From: Thalassospira profundimaris WP0211
Lineage (GTDB): Bacteria > Pseudomonadota > Alphaproteobacteria > Rhodospirillales > Thalassospiraceae
Reading direction: 5' to 3'
NCBI RefSeq assembly: GCF_000300275.1
Contig: NZ_AMRN01000006.1
Coordinates: 186,001 to 250,000 of the forward strand
Length of the DNA: 64,000 nt
The position numbers were made by a program, and so were the translations under genes. A model generated the notes under the pieces. It was given only the letters and a program-made list of their open reading frames with translations. It had not been told where the DNA came from and made no database searches. Of this stretch, positions 61,309 to 64,000 are shown piece after piece. Positions within the stretch are counted from its first letter, which is position 1, and each line of letters opens with the position of its first letter.

Positions 61309-63111
61309 ATGAGCGATCAACAGGCCATCGAAACTGAAAACAAACATCCGGATCCCGAAAAGCTCTCTGCCGCTATGGCAGAGATTGCTGAGAAAAGTCA
61401 ACGACTTGTGTCTGAATTCCTGGCAAAGCAGGCAGAAGATCCGGAAATATCCGACCCGGACCCGCTTAATATCGGCTCTGCCTTTGCCGAATTGACCACG
61501 CACATGATGCAAAACCCGGTCAGGCTGGTCGAAGCCCAGATGGAGCTTTGGCAGCAATATTATACGCTGTGGCACAACACCACCCTGCGTATGATGGGCG
61601 AAGAAGCCGAACCGGTTGTCTCCCCGCAAAAGGGGGATCGTCGATTCCGCGACGAGGCGTGGGAAAACAATGAACTGTTTGATTTCATCAAGCAGTCATA
61701 TTTGCTGTCTTCTCAATGGATGCAAAATGTTGTCCACGATGTGGACGGGCTTGACGATAAAACCGCCCAGAAAGTCGAATTTTACACCCGCCAATTCGTC
61801 GATGCGATTTCGCCGACCAACTTCCTGATGACCAATCCGGAAGTCATACGGACCACAATCGAATCTGGTGGTGAAAACCTGCTTAAGGGGTTGCAAAACC
61901 TTCTGGAAGACCTTGAACGCGGCAAGGGCAAACTGCAAATCCGCATGACCGATCTTGATGCCTTCAAGGTTGGCGAAAACGTCGCCACCACCGAAGGATC
62001 AGTGGTCGGCAAAACGCCGTTAATGGAACTTCTGCAATATAAGCCAAGCACCGACAAGGTTGCAAAACGCCCGCTTGTGATCGTTCCACCGTGGATCAAC
62101 AAATACTACATTCTTGATCTGCGCCCGGAAAACTCCTTCATCAAATGGGCGGTTGATCAGGGCCACACGGTGTTTGTCCTGTCCTGGGTTAACCCGGACA
62201 GCGAACTTGCCGAAAAATCGTTTGAAGACTACGCCAAGGAAGGCGTTCTTGCCGCCCTTGACATGATCGAACAGGCCACCGGCGAGAAAGAAGTCAACGC
62301 CATCGGCTATTGCCTTGGCGGTACGCTTCTGGCCTCGACACTGGCTTATATGGCCAAAACCGGGGATGACCGGGTTAAATCCGCGACCTTCCTGACCACG
62401 CTGACCGATTTTGAAAAGTCGGGCGAACTTTCGGTCTTTGTTGATGACGAACAGATCAAAAGCCTTGAACACAAGATGTCCAAAGAGGGCTACCTTGATG
62501 GGCGCGATATGTCGATGTCGTTTAACATGCTGCGCGCCAATGATCTGATCTGGTCGTTTGTTGTATCCAACTACATGCTGGGCAAGGATCCGTTCCCGTT
62601 TGATCTTCTGTATTGGAACTCCGATTCCACCCGCATGCCCAAGGCAATGCACAGCTTCTATTTGCGCAATATGTATAACAAGAACCTGTTGCGTGAACCG
62701 GGCGGCATCAAGATCTTTGGCGAACCGATTGATCTGCGTGACATCAAAATCCCGGTCTATTTCCTTTCCACCCGCGAAGACCATATCGCACCGTGGCAGG
62801 CAACCTATGCCGGGACGCAGTTGATGTCCGGTCAGGTCAAATTCGTCCTCTCTGCATCGGGCCATATTGCCGGTGTGGTCAACCCGCCGGCGGCCAAGAA
62901 ATACTGCTATTGGACCTATAACCGCAATCCGGCCAATCCCGAAGACTGGATGGCCAAGGCCGCCCAGCATGAAGGATCCTGGTGGACCGATTGGCAAAAC
63001 TGGGTCGGCCGTCGTGCCGGTGGCAAGGTCGATGCCCGCAAACCCGGCGATGGCAAACTTAAGGTCATTGGCCCGGCCCCCGGCGAATATGTCAAAGTGA
63101 GCTTGTCCTGA
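61309..63111 (+). CDS. phaC: class I poly(3-hydroxyalkanoate) synthase
   Basis: A 600-residue synthase that polymerises hydroxyacyl-CoA into storage polyester granules. The lipase-like box is GYCLGGT with the nucleophile Cys335; the catalytic Asp and His follow in STREDHIAPW and SASGHIAGVVNPP. The N-terminal 100 residues are poorly conserved, as usual. Length fits class I (about 590). ATG 61309 is preceded by AAGGG, 13 bases; the open frame upstream to 61243 is not homologous. phaA, phaB and phaR are not in the window. Confidence 0.95.
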   Translation: MSDQQAIETENKHPDPEKLSAAMAEIAEKSQRLVSEFLAKQAEDPEISDPDPLNIGSAFAELTTHMMQNPVRLVEAQMELWQQYYTLWHNTTLRMMGEEAEPVVSPQKGDRRFRDEAWENNELFDFIKQSYLLSSQWMQNVVHDVDGLDDKTAQKVEFYTRQFVDAISPTNFLMTNPEVIRTTIESGGENLLKGLQNLLEDLERGKGKLQIRMTDLDAFKVGENVATTEGSVVGKTPLMELLQYKPSTDKVAKRPLVIVPPWINKYYILDLRPENSFIKWAVDQGHTVFVLSWVNPDSELAEKSFEDYAKEGVLAALDMIEQATGEKEVNAIGYCLGGTLLASTLAYMAKTGDDRVKSATFLTTLTDFEKSGELSVFVDDEQIKSLEHKMSKEGYLDGRDMSMSFNMLRANDLIWSFVVSNYMLGKDPFPFDLLYWNSDSTRMPKAMHSFYLRNMYNKNLLREPGGIKIFGEPIDLRDIKIPVYFLSTREDHIAPWQATYAGTQLMSGQVKFVLSASGHIAGVVNPPAAKKYCYWTYNRNPANPEDWMAKAAQHEGSWWTDWQNWVGRRAGGKVDARKPGDGKLKVIGPAPGEYVKVSLS

Positions 63112-63197
63112 TCTGATCGCAGACCACCCTGACACATTTTCACGGTCTGCCATCGCGGCAGACCGTTTTCTTTTATCCGAATAGATCCAAGGGAATA

Positions 63198-64000
63198 ATG
63201 ATGGCCCACACAATCGGCTTTCTTGGCGCTGGCCGCATGGCATCGGCGATGATCAAACGCCTGCTTTCAAAGGGATATGACATCAAGGTCTGGAACAGAA
63301 ATAAAACCAAACTTGAACCGCTTGTTACCCTTGGCGCAGTCGCCTGCGACACACCGGCAATGGCCGCCAAAGATGTCGATACCGTGATTTCATTTATGTC
63401 TGATGACGCAGCAGCACGATCTGTTTGGCTGGGCGATGATGGTGCGCTGGCCGCCATGAGCAAAGACAGCATTGCGATTGAATGCTCCACCCTGTCGCAC
63501 GCCTTTGTGCTTGAACTTTCAAAAACAATCGAGGCTGCGGGTGTTCGATATGTTGATAGCCCGGTAACGGGCATTCCCGCCGATGTTGAGGCGGGCAACA
63601 CCATCTTTTTGATCGGAGCCGCGCCTGAAACCCTTGACCGCATCACCCCGATCCTCAATGACACCGGCAAAAAGACCATTCATTTCGGCCCGATCGAATC
63701 CGGCACGGTTTACAAGCTGATGCACAACTTGCTCGGCGCTGTTCACATTGCCGCCGCCGCCGAATTGGTTGCGGTCGCGCAAAAGGCAGGGCTCGATGGT
63801 CAAACAGTTGCAGATACCTTTGCCATTGGCGCAAATGCCAGTGGCTCCGGCCTTATGACCGTTCCCGGTATGGTCAGTGGCAATCATCACGAAAACATCC
63901 ACTTCACCAATGCCTTGCGCGCCAAGGACGCATCCTATGCCCTTGCGCTTGTAAAGGCCCTCGGCATGTCGACACCCGTTGGCCAAAGTGCGTATGACGT
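63198..64000 (+). CDS. beta-hydroxyacid dehydrogenase, 3-hydroxyisobutyrate dehydrogenase family (truncated by window end)
   Basis: The frame runs from tandem ATG codons at 63198/63201 to the window edge without a stop, 267 residues so far. AAGGGAATA precedes the first ATG. The NAD(P)-binding loop is IGFLGAGRMASAM, VDSPVTGIPADVEAGNT is the substrate-binding stretch and YKLMHNLLGAVH carries the catalytic Lys. It belongs to the 3-hydroxyisobutyrate/tartronate semialdehyde/glyoxylate reductase family. The usual length is about 290, so most of the gene is present. A motif usually ends GxGK or similar and is cut off. Confidence 0.85.
   Translation, partial: MMAHTIGFLGAGRMASAMIKRLLSKGYDIKVWNRNKTKLEPLVTLGAVACDTPAMAAKDVDTVISFMSDDAAARSVWLGDDGALAAMSKDSIAIECSTLSHAFVLELSKTIEAAGVRYVDSPVTGIPADVEAGNTIFLIGAAPETLDRITPILNDTGKKTIHFGPIESGTVYKLMHNLLGAVHIAAAAELVAVAQKAGLDGQTVADTFAIGANASGSGLMTVPGMVSGNHHENIHFTNALRAKDASYALALVKALGMSTPVGQSAYD

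Noticed and set aside
62020-63243. 407-codon minus-strand frame over phaC
   Set aside because: It overlaps the well-supported phaC on the other strand, and its composition is that of a reverse-complement shadow. No homology or ribosome binding site.
1-64000. CRISPR array, prophage or insertion sequence
   Set aside because: No regularly spaced direct repeats, no transposase or integrase motif, and no phage structural genes were seen.

Overview
The window looks like chromosome of a free-living, motile, aerobic alphaproteobacterium of the Rhodospirillales type, most likely Thalassospira or a close relative. Supporting signs are the moderate GC content (by eye in the mid-50s percent), alaC-hom-glpX-recJ synteny, an NDUFS4-type complex I accessory subunit, a class I PHA synthase, a Fur-family Zur, a PomA/PomB-like flagellar stator and genes packed on both strands. 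The genus is an inference from gene content, not from a marker gene. I saw no prophage, insertion sequence, integrase or CRISPR array.

Layout. 0-7.4 kb: LysE-type exporter, an inverse-autotransporter outer-membrane protein with a beta-helix passenger, a radical SAM protein, a stand-alone S4-like protein, two uncharacterised neighbours and an alanyl-tRNA editing protein. 7.5-12.9 kb: mercaptopyruvate sulfurtransferase, two GNATs, rpmF, a Thr/Ser dehydratase, cystathionine beta-lyase, DUF3429. 12.9-16.8 kb: a zinc-homeostasis divergon (zur-znuC-znuB against hisI-COG0523 GTPase) with a Zur-box-like palindrome between the arms. 17-21 kb: aldo/keto reductase, YitT protein, a HigBA-type toxin-antitoxin module with a translationally coupled membrane protein, tRNA-Arg, complex I subunit, tRNA-Pro. 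21-29.5 kb: DUF192, AcuC-like deacetylase, hydrolase, an HTH-citrate synthase divergent from a CoA-transferase, then a TPP riboswitch in front of a thiamine-precursor ABC transporter. 29.6-38.2 kb: metabolic genes (MBL phospholipase, DMT exporter, FAD oxidoreductase, second cystathionine lyase, ChaN, apt) and small unknowns.

38.4-42.8 kb: a chemoreceptor with a CxxCH haem motif, the stator genes motA-motB and an MBL hydrolase. 42.9-49.7 kb: SAM hydrolase, a TPR/SPOR lipoprotein with three SHOCT-like repeats, a degenerate EAL-domain protein, a zinc-finger DinB, an AT-rich orphan gene and two tandem tRNA-Glu genes. 49.9-61 kb: MFS transporter, recJ, a PrxQ-type peroxiredoxin, a small membrane protein, a YegD-like Hsp70, glpX, hom, alaC and an OmpA-family lipoprotein. 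61.3-64 kb: phaC and a truncated beta-hydroxyacid dehydrogenase running off the end.

Most of the window is ordinary core genome. The parts that stand out are the zinc divergon, the HigBA-plus-membrane-protein trio at tRNA-Arg, the degenerate EAL protein, the beta-helix inverse autotransporter, the SHOCT-repeat SPOR lipoprotein and the AT-rich gene squeezed between dinB and tRNA-Glu. None can be called a new system from sequence alone.
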